From positions 1 to 30,409 of IMG/VR virus record IMGVR_UViG_3300025832_000042: a stretch of 30,409 nt of DNA; one strand, written 5' to 3'. The position numbers and the translations under genes are program-made. The notes below the pieces were generated by a model, which was not told the origin of the DNA, searched no databases, and saw only the letters and a list, made by a program, of their open reading frames with translations. This DNA is from a virus. Positions 1 through 8,598 of this stretch are shown piece after piece (positions within the stretch are counted from its first letter, which is position 1; every line of letters starts with the position of its first letter).

Positions 1-1296
1 AACAATAGCATTTATTTCAGGTTTAAGATCATACGTGACTTTGTCAGTATTTTCATATTCTCTCAGACTTTTAGCTATTTGTGTTCTAATTTCCTTACTT
101 CCTTTTTTAAGAGATTCATTTTTATACCCAGACACTAATTTTATATCATCTTTGTATTTGTATTCTATTTCACCAGATGAAGTATTTGTCGTAGCAGTGA
201 TTGCCTTCTCAACACCATCCACATTTATAATACCAACAACAGTGTATCCTGCAACTTTTGTGTCTCCACCAGCATTAAATGTTGGATATCTACTTACCGT
301 CCCATCGTCAGATATTTTCTGATTTTCACCCCCCCTCATTTGTATATTAAATGATGGTGTTATTTCATTAGTTGCATTTGCTTTAATTTCTGCTGCTTTA
401 ACTTTTTCAGCATTTTGATATCTAGTTGTATCTATTTCTGCATCCGTAACTTGCGTTTTTTGTAACCCAAATGGAATTAACCTATTTTTCTTATATTCAT
501 CATAAGATTCTATTGGTATACCACTCTGTTCTGCTGTTTTTTGTGCATTTGCGTACTCTGATCTAAGATAAACATCAGCCCTAGTATCTAGAAAATCATT
601 AAAACTATTTATATCGTCTCCACCAATTCTCTGAATCTCTTTTATTATATCAATATTAGAGAAACCATTTTTTCTCATTTCTGATATATCTACACCTACA
701 TTTTTGTTGTTATCAATAAAAGTCTTCTGTAAATCTGTGATAGTGTTTTCATCTAGTTTTATTGCGGGAGTACCGTTCATTAAACCTTCTTGTAAACCTA
801 CAAATTTATTATATAAATCTGTTCCTGGTACATAGGTTGTGTTATATGCACTAATGTATTGATCTTTGTAATCACCAGACACATCTCTCCCATCAATAAT
901 AACTTGTTTGTCTTCAGCAGCAAGTTTCTTTAGGTTTTCATTAATATTATTTAATTGATTAGCTTCACCTGAGATTGTTTGAATCATTCTACGGAAATCA
1001 TATGATTCTGGATCAATCTCCCCGTTACGTACTTTATTGATTAAGTCTTCAACATTACTGTTAAGGTATCCTTGCATCTCCTTTGGTAGACCCAATGCCT
1101 GAATCTTAGCAAGGTTATCACGTAAATCTCTCTGTTCTTTAGCTTTACGTTCTGACTCTGCAAAGTTACGTTGATTCTCTGTTCGTGCTAACCAAGCTAA
1201 TTGTGTGTCATCAAGGGGTTTGTACTGAAATGCAGCTTGTTTACCCCTAACTAACTCTTTAGATAAGTCTTGTTTTATTAATCCTTTTTGTGCCAT
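1..1296 (-). CDS. Internal virion (cargo-type) protein, C-terminus cut by window edge
   Basis: An open frame of 432 codons runs without a stop from the ATG at 1296 to the left edge, so the gene is partial and its C-terminus is unseen. The product starts MAQKGLIKQDLSKEL and is rich in Lys, Glu, Asn and Gln, with long predicted helices around residues 35-110 (charged, coiled-coil-like) and no membrane segment or signal peptide. It is the last visible gene of the minus-strand virion module, 38 bases after the 247-aa protein. In podoviruses of Bacteroidota, large helical proteins placed after the tail-tip gene are usually packaged inside the capsid and ejected with the DNA; that role is inferred from position and composition only. 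No catalytic motif was recognised in the visible part. Confidence 0.75.
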   Translation of the reverse strand, partial: MAQKGLIKQDLSKELVRGKQAAFQYKPLDDTQLAWLARTENQRNFAESERKAKEQRDLRDNLAKIQALGLPKEMQGYLNSNVEDLINKVRNGEIDPESYDFRRMIQTISGEANQLNNINENLKKLAAEDKQVIIDGRDVSGDYKDQYISAYNTTYVPGTDLYNKFVGLQEGLMNGTPAIKLDENTITDLQKTFIDNNKNVGVDISEMRKNGFSNIDIIKEIQRIGGDDINSFNDFLDTRADVYLRSEYANAQKTAEQSGIPIESYDEYKKNRLIPFGLQKTQVTDAEIDTTRYQNAEKVKAAEIKANATNEITPSFNIQMRGGENQKISDDGTVSRYPTFNAGGDTKVAGYTVVGIINVDGVEKAITATTNTSSGEIEYKYKDDIKLVSGYKNESLKKGSKEIRTQIAKSLREYENTDKVTYDLKPEINAIV

Positions 1297-1334
1297 GTTA
1301 TATTATGTTACTATCAATAAATACCTAAAACAAA

Positions 1335-2078
1335 TCATATAAAAGGACTATTGTTTTGAGATAAAGATGGACTAGTGTTGTATGTTAATCCACCAGGTGT
1401 TGTATTCATACCTGTAGATTGATACGAATTAAGAGATGGATTAGTGTTGTATGTTAATCCACCAGGTGTTGTATTCATACCTGTAGATTGTTGTGGAGTG
1501 TTAGAACCATACAGATTTGGTTGTTGCTGTTGCCCCTCCATACTTGTTGCTATATTTGAACCACCATCAAATGCTGTTTGTAAACCTGCTTGTTGTTCAG
1601 CAAGACCTTCTTGCCTCATTTGTTCAGCAGCAGCGTAATCTAATTGAGTAAGTTGCATTTTCTCTTGGTAACCCTGTGCTCCACGATACCCCATCTCACC
1701 TAACATTTGCTGTGCATTTTGTTGCCTAGCTGCTACATCTGCCATACCTATGTCACGATATGCATTAGATAAACCTGCCTGAGATCTACCTATACCTATT
1801 AGTCCACCTCTCCTGTCTTCTGTGGCAGCTAACCCTACACCTGCAGCACGTTGAGCTCCCTGTCCCATGTACTGTTTCTGCTCCTCAGGTAAACCTACTT
1901 GCGCTCTACGATTTAATTCTTCATAGTATGCTTGATTATAGTCAGCATACCGGGTGTCTTCCATTTGTTGTCTAACATCAGCTTTTTTAAACTCAGCTTC
2001 ATGTGATTTTAGATAACCTGCTGTTGCTTGTCCCAGACCAAACCCAGTCTGTATAATTGCCATTGGGGATACTGCCAT
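1335..2078 (-). CDS. Putative internal virion protein with Gly/Asn/Gln-rich C-terminal repeats
   Basis: A 247-residue protein. Residues 1-22 are small and hydrophobic (AIIQTGFGLGQATAGYL). Residues 25-170 are Ala/Gln/Glu/Arg-rich and predicted helical, and residues 175-247 are a low-complexity Gln/Asn/Thr/Gly tail. The tail contains two copies of a 23-residue unit (consensus STGMNTTPGGLTYNTxPSL) at about 197-215 and 220-238. The size, a glycine-rich amphipathic N-terminus and the place between the tail-tip gene and a large helical protein recall the small internal virion/ejection proteins of podoviruses (T7 gp14 type); this is inference without a specific motif. A Bacteroidota -7 box, TAAATTTG, lies seven bases before the ATG, so this gene may start its own transcription unit. 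Confidence 0.75.
   Translation of the reverse strand: MAVSPMAIIQTGFGLGQATAGYLKSHEAEFKKADVRQQMEDTRYADYNQAYYEELNRRAQVGLPEEQKQYMGQGAQRAAGVGLAATEDRRGGLIGIGRSQAGLSNAYRDIGMADVAARQQNAQQMLGEMGYRGAQGYQEKMQLTQLDYAAAEQMRQEGLAEQQAGLQTAFDGGSNIATSMEGQQQQPNLYGSNTPQQSTGMNTTPGGLTYNTNPSLNSYQSTGMNTTPGGLTYNTSPSLSQNNSPFI
1365..1490 (-). repeat. Tandem repeat, two 57-bp copies, period 69 bp
   Basis: Copies at 1365-1421 and 1434-1490 differ at one position (C versus T at 1372/1441). They encode the repeated Thr/Gly-rich unit in the C-terminal tail of the 247-aa virion protein. The near identity at synonymous positions indicates a recent duplication. Confidence 0.9.
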
Positions 2079-2085
2079 AATATTA

Positions 2086-2093
2086 CAAATTTA
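2086..2093 (-). promoter_or_regulatory. Bacteroidota -7 promoter element (TAAATTTG)
   Basis: Exact match to the Bacteroidota primary-sigma -7 consensus TAnnTTTG, seven bases before the ATG at 2078. I see no clear -33 element. Transcription from here would give a very short or absent 5' leader. Confidence 0.45.
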
Positions 2094-2109
2094 ATGTTTT
2101 ATAATGCTG

Positions 2110-5100
2110 TTATCTTGTATAGTTTGATATTAAGAAATCAAACGATGCAGATATAATTTTATATATTTTACTAATACCTGAATTAATCTTAAACCTTGTG
2201 TACACCCAATATCCACGAACCTTATCACCTTCGATATAACCTGTGTAGTCTGTACCCGTACCTGATCGCATATACTCGGAGTACAGTTGATTCTCTTTAG
2301 ATATAAATGTTGTACCTGTAGATAGATTACCTCTACTGTCCTCTACACCACCTGAAATAGGGAAAACAGAACCTGTTGTGTCTGCGGATGATACAGGTAT
2401 TAAGAAGTCTGCCTCCACTACTTCAGCATCATCTGTTGTAGCTTTTAATGCCATTGTCTTCCATATCTTTACCTGATCACCACCCATGTTTGATATTATA
2501 TCAATATATGATGGATAGTCTACACCATAATAACTCATTGGGTTATTGTAGTCATCGTGGGTGTACAATTTACCTGCCTTGAAGGACACAAAGTCTAGTC
2601 CTGCACTTGTCATGTTCTCAGGAATATAAGAATGAAATGATGTCCAAGATTTAGTTTTTTCACTGTATGTCAATGTTCTTGACTTGAATGCATAGACATT
2701 TATTCTTCTTGCTCCACCTTCTCCTGTGAATTTTGAATTGTCCCATTGCTCTTCTGTAAACTGTAGTGTTATTGTACTACCTGAGACGTTAGAGACATAC
2801 ACAGATGTTGGTGCAAAACCTTGACGTTCAACCATTGAGTCATCAGTGTAGTTTTGACCCTCTACGACTAAACTTTGCCCTATATAGTAATCATAAGCAC
2901 TAATGTCTGCTGTGTACTGTACAGTGAATGTTGGACTACCTGTAAATGTTGCACCACCACCCTGTGTTACAGATATTGTATCTGTCCACTTTAAGTTTAA
3001 TGTGTACTCATCGGTTCGTTTATCGTATGCACCAAATGCATAGTCTACTTGTGGACTTTTAATCATGTCCCTGAACACCTCCTTGAAGTACTTGTCCATA
3101 CCTGCATCAGAGATTGGGGTTACCCCATCCTGGGATAGTCTACAGACCTGACCTTGGTCAATGTCAACAAAGTATTTTCTATTGTTATTGTTTGCAAATG
3201 ATTCAGGGTTAGTACCAATACCTGCACGTGTACCATAGTAAACAACATCACTTACCGGGGTGTTTGCACCAATGGTCATGTTGTTTTCATCTAGTGTGGT
3301 AATTACAGCACGATCACTCTCAGCCACACCTACAGCGTTTTCGTGAAAGACAATAGTCTTACTACCTTCTGTGTGCATATGCTGTATTGACTTCATTGCA
3401 CCATTTGCATCCTTGAAGTTTAAGTCATGTATTGTACCTAATCCATTATACCCTTGCTCTGGTAATAGTGGTTCTGAGTACCTTATTGTTGTGGGGCGTA
3501 CAGACTCACCTAAGAACCCTGTTATGTCTTCCTCTAGAGATGTAGAACGTATACTCCTGTTTGGTCTACCTGCCCCCCAACTCTTAGATGTTACTTTATC
3601 GTAAAAATTACCTTCTTCTACAAAGTAATTAAATACTTGGGTTGATGCTGTGTTAGTTAATGCTGTAACTGTTGACTTTATTGTATATGTTCTTCCTTTT
3701 ATAAAGGAATCACCATTATCTAACTCTATAACAGCACCTTGAGCAGAGTTTTGTGTTTGTTGATTTCCAACATGATAATATCTAGAGTTTGCTGTATCTG
3801 CACTTACAGTGCCAGTAAACATCTCATAATAGAACTCAGTATTTTTTTCTTTTGTGGGGGAGTATATCTCACACAGAAGTCCTCTAATCTTGGATTGACC
3901 AGCACTTACCCCACTACCTGTTTCATTATCTGTTGCAAAAATACCACCTGTACCAACAAGGGTTAATGGTAAATCATTTGGACGAATAGCTATTGAATTT
4001 AATTCTGTATCATAGAATAATATTTCAGCATCTGCTGTTGATTCAAAATATGCTGCTGGTGTTGTTGGAATATGTTGTCTATTAACCCCGTAAGCTAAAG
4101 AATAAGCAATTCTTATCCTATCACCTGGTGTAAAATCATAAGCAAGTGGAGCTTCGTTTAAATTAGTATAACCAACTAAAGAATTTTGTAATGATGTAAG
4201 AGGTATATAGATTAATTCCATATCATCTATGGTGTCATAATCTAATGTTGTTGTTGAATCAACATTACCAATATCTCTTCTTATAAACCCCCTACCATAA
4301 TATTTACCATCTAATGGATTATCTGCACCATTGGATAACTTTGGTAACCCTGTAGCAATAGATAAAGGAAATGATACATAATTATTAATACCATTACTGT
4401 TAGTTTTTAAAATATGATAATGTGTTGCCCAAGAAGGGGCATCGTGATTTAATGCTATTTGAGCATACCTTTGTCCTATATCACTAAATGCTGTACCAAC
4501 TGTTTCATTTGTATCTATCCACCAAGGATTATATTGTGAAAATGCATTATGTTCAATAACAGTAGATAGTCTACCATATTTATCACTGTAAGATATACCA
4601 AATTGTTGTTGTGATCCCCTCTTAAATGATTGTATTGACTTAAAGTTTAACCCAACAGAAGTTCTAGGTACTTTTCGATAGAAAAACTCTACATCAAAAG
4701 GATACCCACCTCCACCAGCTAAAATAGTTTCTTTTGGAATAGGTAGTACTAGTAAATAATCATTCCCTCCACTAGTAATAGATTGTGCTGTTGCTATTGA
4801 TTTATCTAGGATAAATCCTGTATTGTCAATATATCTATTTTTAGCTATAGTTTGAATAGCTGATACATATAAATCTTTAGCATAATTTATTTGATTTACA
4901 AAACTATCAATCAGTGCAGATGTTGCACTTGTCTGAGCAATCAAATCTACTTTAGTTGAGCACGTCTTTATGTTATAGTCTGATTGGTTAAAACCTGCCG
5001 CTGTAGCAGCACTACCAGGAATAAGTCTGTAAGATATTTCAACTTTAATACTATATAAAGTACCAGCTTTTACAGAACTTGGAAACTGAAAAGCTAAACC

Positions 5101-6567
5101 ATTTCCCCCAATACTATTAATAAATGGGGCAAAGGTTGTTTCTTCTGTTATTACTGATGCTATAGCACTAGAAGTATACCTTACTATTGGTATTGAATCA
5201 GTTGTTGTATTATATGGATTATCTCTTTCAAGAAAGTATACATTTGGAGAATTTTTATTAATTGAATATTCTCCGTTTAAATCATATGGTTGTCCTTCTG
5301 TAAAGTTAGAGTACAGTATTCTATTTCTAGATGTAATAGATTGTGCCTTTGCTTTCCTTGGAATCCATGACATTAATTGTGATGTGTCATTTGTGTCTAA
5401 TGGCATTTGGGCTTTAGATCCATCAAAAATATATTGTATTTGTACACCATCATCATATACATATGATTCGTAATCTGTGATGTCTAAATTTTCTGCTAAT
5501 TGCCAATCTGATGGTGTTCTATCATCCATAGATCTTCTTACAGCAATCTTTATACTTTTATATACTGATGCATCTGGTGCATCTATATATAAACGTATAC
5601 TGTTGTTTAATAATCTACTATTATTATAAGTATCAATATTTATTATACTATCTAATTCTGCTTCTGGTGCAAGAAATTTATTTATAGGACTCCAACAACT
5701 TTCTCTACCGTCTGCTCTAACATACTTTACTTTAAATTGAAATAAACTACCTTCTAAAAAATTGTAATCAGCATTAGCTGATTCGTAATTACCCTCTACT
5801 TGATTACTATGTTTCTTTACAATATTTGTAAAATTTTCTTCTGTGTGATTACCGTAAATAAATCCTGCTGGACATATTTCCCAATCACTTTGAGGGTTTG
5901 AATTAGTTAAGTCAACTGTTGGGTTTTGTGTTGTTGTCTTATTAGCTCTATAATATATTGTTATTTGACTAAGAGAACCACTAGTTGCCCTTATAGCTAT
6001 TTCTCTACTGTAAACATCATCCTTGTTTACTGTTGCGGGGGAGACTGTATCAAAATCCCCTAGAAACTTTCTATAGGTATATAGACCACTATCTGTAGTA
6101 GTGTCATATGTACGTATTCCCGCCTGTACGTCTATGTTCTTTGGTTCACCATAGTTATCAGTGAACAGTAAGTACTCTGTGCTTTGATCTGCCACTACAT
6201 TTATAGCAGTGACTAAATAGTCTACGTTTAAGTCTAACACGTTATTAGAGTCAGAAACAATAGTCTGTACTACACCTTCCTCATAGTTATAAGCAAATAT
6301 TCTGTTATTTCCCCCAGTGTTGTGTACTATGTATATTACTCTGTCATGTGCTTCATCATCGTATGCACCAATAACCCTGTTACCTCCTGCGGGGAGTGTA
6401 ACACTAAATTCTTGATTACCTTCAGCATTAGTTATAACACCAACAGCACCTCTCTCACTGTTACCGTTCCTAATGTTTAAAGCATAACGATACATCCCTG
6501 GAGACATTAATGACTCAGCAAGGTCTTGGTTCATTCCCTTCTCAAATGTTCGCTTTTCTAGTGGCAT
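2110..6567 (-). CDS. Giant tail-tip (muzzle-like) structural protein
   Basis: A 1485-residue protein, the largest in the window. It starts MPLEKRTFEKGMNQDLAES; this opening (a short basic peptide then GMNxDxA...) and its 'rounded' beta-propeller-like repeats of Asp/Tyr/Asn-rich strands are typical of the very large tail protein that follows the ring proteins in crAss-like and other Bacteroidota podoviruses. In the solved crassvirus virion the equivalent protein forms the muzzle at the end of the short tail. It is predominantly predicted beta strand, has no signal peptide and ends in a hydrophobic stretch (YKIISASFDFLISNYTR). It starts two bases after the stop of the upstream 242-aa gene, so the two are co-transcribed. 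The muzzle assignment is by length, gene order and N-terminal pattern. Confidence 0.8.
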   Translation of the reverse strand: MPLEKRTFEKGMNQDLAESLMSPGMYRYALNIRNGNSERGAVGVITNAEGNQEFSVTLPAGGNRVIGAYDDEAHDRVIYIVHNTGGNNRIFAYNYEEGVVQTIVSDSNNVLDLNVDYLVTAINVVADQSTEYLLFTDNYGEPKNIDVQAGIRTYDTTTDSGLYTYRKFLGDFDTVSPATVNKDDVYSREIAIRATSGSLSQITIYYRANKTTTQNPTVDLTNSNPQSDWEICPAGFIYGNHTEENFTNIVKKHSNQVEGNYESANADYNFLEGSLFQFKVKYVRADGRESCWSPINKFLAPEAELDSIINIDTYNNSRLLNNSIRLYIDAPDASVYKSIKIAVRRSMDDRTPSDWQLAENLDITDYESYVYDDGVQIQYIFDGSKAQMPLDTNDTSQLMSWIPRKAKAQSITSRNRILYSNFTEGQPYDLNGEYSINKNSPNVYFLERDNPYNTTTDSIPIVRYTSSAIASVITEETTFAPFINSIGGNGLAFQFPSSVKAGTLYSIKVEISYRLIPGSAATAAGFNQSDYNIKTCSTKVDLIAQTSATSALIDSFVNQINYAKDLYVSAIQTIAKNRYIDNTGFILDKSIATAQSITSGGNDYLLVLPIPKETILAGGGGYPFDVEFFYRKVPRTSVGLNFKSIQSFKRGSQQQFGISYSDKYGRLSTVIEHNAFSQYNPWWIDTNETVGTAFSDIGQRYAQIALNHDAPSWATHYHILKTNSNGINNYVSFPLSIATGLPKLSNGADNPLDGKYYGRGFIRRDIGNVDSTTTLDYDTIDDMELIYIPLTSLQNSLVGYTNLNEAPLAYDFTPGDRIRIAYSLAYGVNRQHIPTTPAAYFESTADAEILFYDTELNSIAIRPNDLPLTLVGTGGIFATDNETGSGVSAGQSKIRGLLCEIYSPTKEKNTEFYYEMFTGTVSADTANSRYYHVGNQQTQNSAQGAVIELDNGDSFIKGRTYTIKSTVTALTNTASTQVFNYFVEEGNFYDKVTSKSWGAGRPNRSIRSTSLEEDITGFLGESVRPTTIRYSEPLLPEQGYNGLGTIHDLNFKDANGAMKSIQHMHTEGSKTIVFHENAVGVAESDRAVITTLDENNMTIGANTPVSDVVYYGTRAGIGTNPESFANNNNRKYFVDIDQGQVCRLSQDGVTPISDAGMDKYFKEVFRDMIKSPQVDYAFGAYDKRTDEYTLNLKWTDTISVTQGGGATFTGSPTFTVQYTADISAYDYYIGQSLVVEGQNYTDDSMVERQGFAPTSVYVSNVSGSTITLQFTEEQWDNSKFTGEGGARRINVYAFKSRTLTYSEKTKSWTSFHSYIPENMTSAGLDFVSFKAGKLYTHDDYNNPMSYYGVDYPSYIDIISNMGGDQVKIWKTMALKATTDDAEVVEADFLIPVSSADTTGSVFPISGGVEDSRGNLSTGTTFISKENQLYSEYMRSGTGTDYTGYIEGDKVRGYWVYTRFKINSGISKIYKIISASFDFLISNYTR

Positions 6568-6569
6568 AT

Positions 6570-7298
6570 TTAGTACTTAGCTGATCCGTTTAAAGTAGTT
6601 CTAGATGCATTAATCATATTACCCATTGACTCACTTGCAAATCTTACACGAGCATGATGTTTAGCATTTAAGTAATCATTACGAGACATTTGCTTTTCAC
6701 CAGCAGAATAACTCCTTTTGAATTTCATCATACGATAATGTATACCATACTCAATCGCCTCTACTAAAAATGGATGCACTAAATACTCTGCACCAATCTT
6801 GTTTGGGTCACCAAGATATTCTATGATAACTTGTCCACTTACGTTTGAAGAGAACTCAACAAGACCCCTCTCCCAATCCATTCTAAAAGTGTATGCTCCA
6901 CCACCCTTATTGCCGTACCATCTACCAATAGATTGTCCATTACGGAATAATGATGAATCAAATGCTCCACCCATGACTGTACCCTCTGATTGATTGACCT
7001 CGTTCTGATTTGTGGGGGTATTTACAATTAAGTTATTGTCTGAGAATATCTCAACAAATCTCCCACTAGAGTCAGAGAAACCTAACCTAATCACACGTAT
7101 CACATCTTGTGGTAGTGTTGCCTTAGATGCATTCTCAACAGTTAATACCTCTACCTTTGGTGTACCCGAAACATCATAGTGCAAGTCTTTTAATGACGTA
7201 ATAGCAGCACGTAATGCTCTAGGGTACTCATGCATTGCATCTTGCCCCTTGTCAATCAAATATCCCCTTACTATACTATCTATTGTATACTGTGTCAT
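6570..7298 (-). CDS. Tail/neck ring-type structural protein
   Basis: A 242-residue protein starting MTQYTIDSIVRGYLIDKGQ. It combines an N-terminal helical part, a central beta part (residues ~60-170, containing VEVLTVENASKATLPQDV) and a C-terminal helical part with a conserved-looking Tyr/Arg region (EAIEYGIHYRMMKFKR). This layout fits the adaptor/ring proteins that stack below the portal in short-tailed Bacteroidota phages. It is the third of three consecutive, overlapping genes of 229, 203 and 242 codons and overlaps the previous gene by four bases (ATGA), which implies translational coupling. The exact ring position cannot be assigned from sequence alone. Confidence 0.7.
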   Translation of the reverse strand: MTQYTIDSIVRGYLIDKGQDAMHEYPRALRAAITSLKDLHYDVSGTPKVEVLTVENASKATLPQDVIRVIRLGFSDSSGRFVEIFSDNNLIVNTPTNQNEVNQSEGTVMGGAFDSSLFRNGQSIGRWYGNKGGGAYTFRMDWERGLVEFSSNVSGQVIIEYLGDPNKIGAEYLVHPFLVEAIEYGIHYRMMKFKRSYSAGEKQMSRNDYLNAKHHARVRFASESMGNMINASRTTLNGSAKY

Positions 7299-7906
7299 AC
7301 TCCGTCATTTTGATTGTCTCGTGGGACTTGCATTTGTGTAGCTAGTAGCTGTAGTGCTATTTGAATAATGTTTACTTCTAAGTCTACTGGTGCGGGTAAG
7401 TCATCTTCAGGTTCAAGTGATGTTGCATCCGGGATAAGTCTAACAAATATTTCAAAGTTTTCGTCAAACTCTGCACCTTGTATGTATACTCTGTCTTTCT
7501 CTGGTATGTAACCTAACTTACCCTCTAATTGGTATGAGTCTAATCCCTTGAACATAGAATTAAATCCTGCATCTAATGGAATCATAAGTTCATCTATGTC
7601 TGTTGCGGGGGAGACATGATAAATACCCATATTGTTAAGTAAAGACTCTAGAGTTCTAATTGGTAGTTTAGCATACCACTTGTTTCTAAATGTGTCTTGT
7701 TTGATTGGTAACACATACTCTCTAAAACACTGATAAGGAATTGTTTCAATACCCTGTGTCTTGTTAGCATATATTAAATCTCGCAGTATTTTATTTGTAG
7801 CTTGTGATGCTGCGAGAATTGCTTCTTGCCTTGTAATCTTACTACCAACAACTTTCTGTCCGTATAACTTCTGAACCTGTTCCCCTATTCGATATATTGT
7901 TGCCAT
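7295..7906 (-). CDS. Tail/neck ring-type structural protein
   Basis: A 203-residue protein starting MATIYRIGEQVQKLYGQKV. The N-terminal 60 residues look helical (EAILAASQATNKILRDLIYANK) and the rest mixed, ending in an acidic/Pro stretch and a helix (VNIIQIALQLLATQMQVP). It shares its first base position with the end of the upstream gene (stop and start overlap at 7906) and overlaps the next gene by four bases, so the three ring-type genes form one tight translational unit between the 624-aa virion protein and the giant tail-tip gene. Its role as a connector between portal and tail is inferred from this context, which matches crAss-like gene order. Confidence 0.7.
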   Translation of the reverse strand: MATIYRIGEQVQKLYGQKVVGSKITRQEAILAASQATNKILRDLIYANKTQGIETIPYQCFREYVLPIKQDTFRNKWYAKLPIRTLESLLNNMGIYHVSPATDIDELMIPLDAGFNSMFKGLDSYQLEGKLGYIPEKDRVYIQGAEFDENFEIFVRLIPDATSLEPEDDLPAPVDLEVNIIQIALQLLATQMQVPRDNQNDGV

Positions 7907-8595
7907 TAAGTGTTCTGTTCTGCATTAGCTGATTGATAAAGATCTCCTTCACGAGTCTCTATACCCATATATTTACATATTCTCCAAACAAAGTCTTCAA
8001 AATCATCAATCTCAAAATCTGTGCTGTCCCCTGCTGTTACACCTGCATTTGGATTAGTGGTTACACCACCTGTAGCTGCAAATACTGGAGTACTACCACT
8101 CAGGGTGTAATTCCACCAAGGGATTATTGGTTCTTTTATGTATGTAAGTGTTATGTTGTTTATCTCTTGTGGGTAGACATCAAAGAAACCATCCATGTTC
8201 CTCATTATTGGAAACTGTCTAGATGGTTTGTTTACCTCTGAACCTAACCTTTCTGCCCACTCACTGTCCCTTACAAACTCAACAGGTGTTGTACGCCCAC
8301 TGTCATTAAATATGTAATTAGCTAATGCACTACTGTAGTAATAATAGTCTGTTGGTTTTGTTGCTTGACCACCACTTAAAGTAATAGACTGTACCTTCTT
8401 TAGTGTTGAGAAGTTCTCGGATACCTCATAGTTAAACTCATAACCTTGTTGGTTAGCGTTGTAGTATGATTCATCTAATAGTTCAATCTGAGCAAACTCA
8501 GCATACCTATTAAATTCAGCGGGGGTTAATATCCCACTGACCTGGTTCTTGTTCACTAACTGTTGAACAGCTTTATATACTTTATCTACTAACAT
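7906..8595 (-). CDS. Tail/neck ring-type structural protein
   Basis: A 229-residue protein starting MLVDKVYKAVQQLVNKNQ. The pattern of an N-terminal helix, then 'GILTPAEFNRYAEFAQIELLDE' -like helical region followed by an aromatic-rich beta domain (YYYYSSALANYIF, ITLTYIKEPIIPWWNYTL) and a C-terminal acidic helix (FEDFVWRICKYMGIE) is characteristic of the first ring/adaptor protein of Bacteroidota podoviruses. 'LTYIKEPIIPWW' sits where these proteins usually carry a conserved Lys-x-Pro motif. The gene begins three bases after the end of the 624-aa virion protein gene and its stop overlaps the next start. Confidence is good for a structural neck protein and lower for the precise ring. Confidence 0.7.
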   Translation of the reverse strand: MLVDKVYKAVQQLVNKNQVSGILTPAEFNRYAEFAQIELLDESYYNANQQGYEFNYEVSENFSTLKKVQSITLSGGQATKPTDYYYYSSALANYIFNDSGRTTPVEFVRDSEWAERLGSEVNKPSRQFPIMRNMDGFFDVYPQEINNITLTYIKEPIIPWWNYTLSGSTPVFAATGGVTTNPNAGVTAGDSTDFEIDDFEDFVWRICKYMGIETREGDLYQSANAEQNT

Positions 8596-8598
8596 ATA

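Noticed and set aside
35-322. 95-aa plus-strand open frame at the left end
   Set aside because: It is a shadow of the long open minus-strand frame 1-1296, which has phage-protein character and a proper start.
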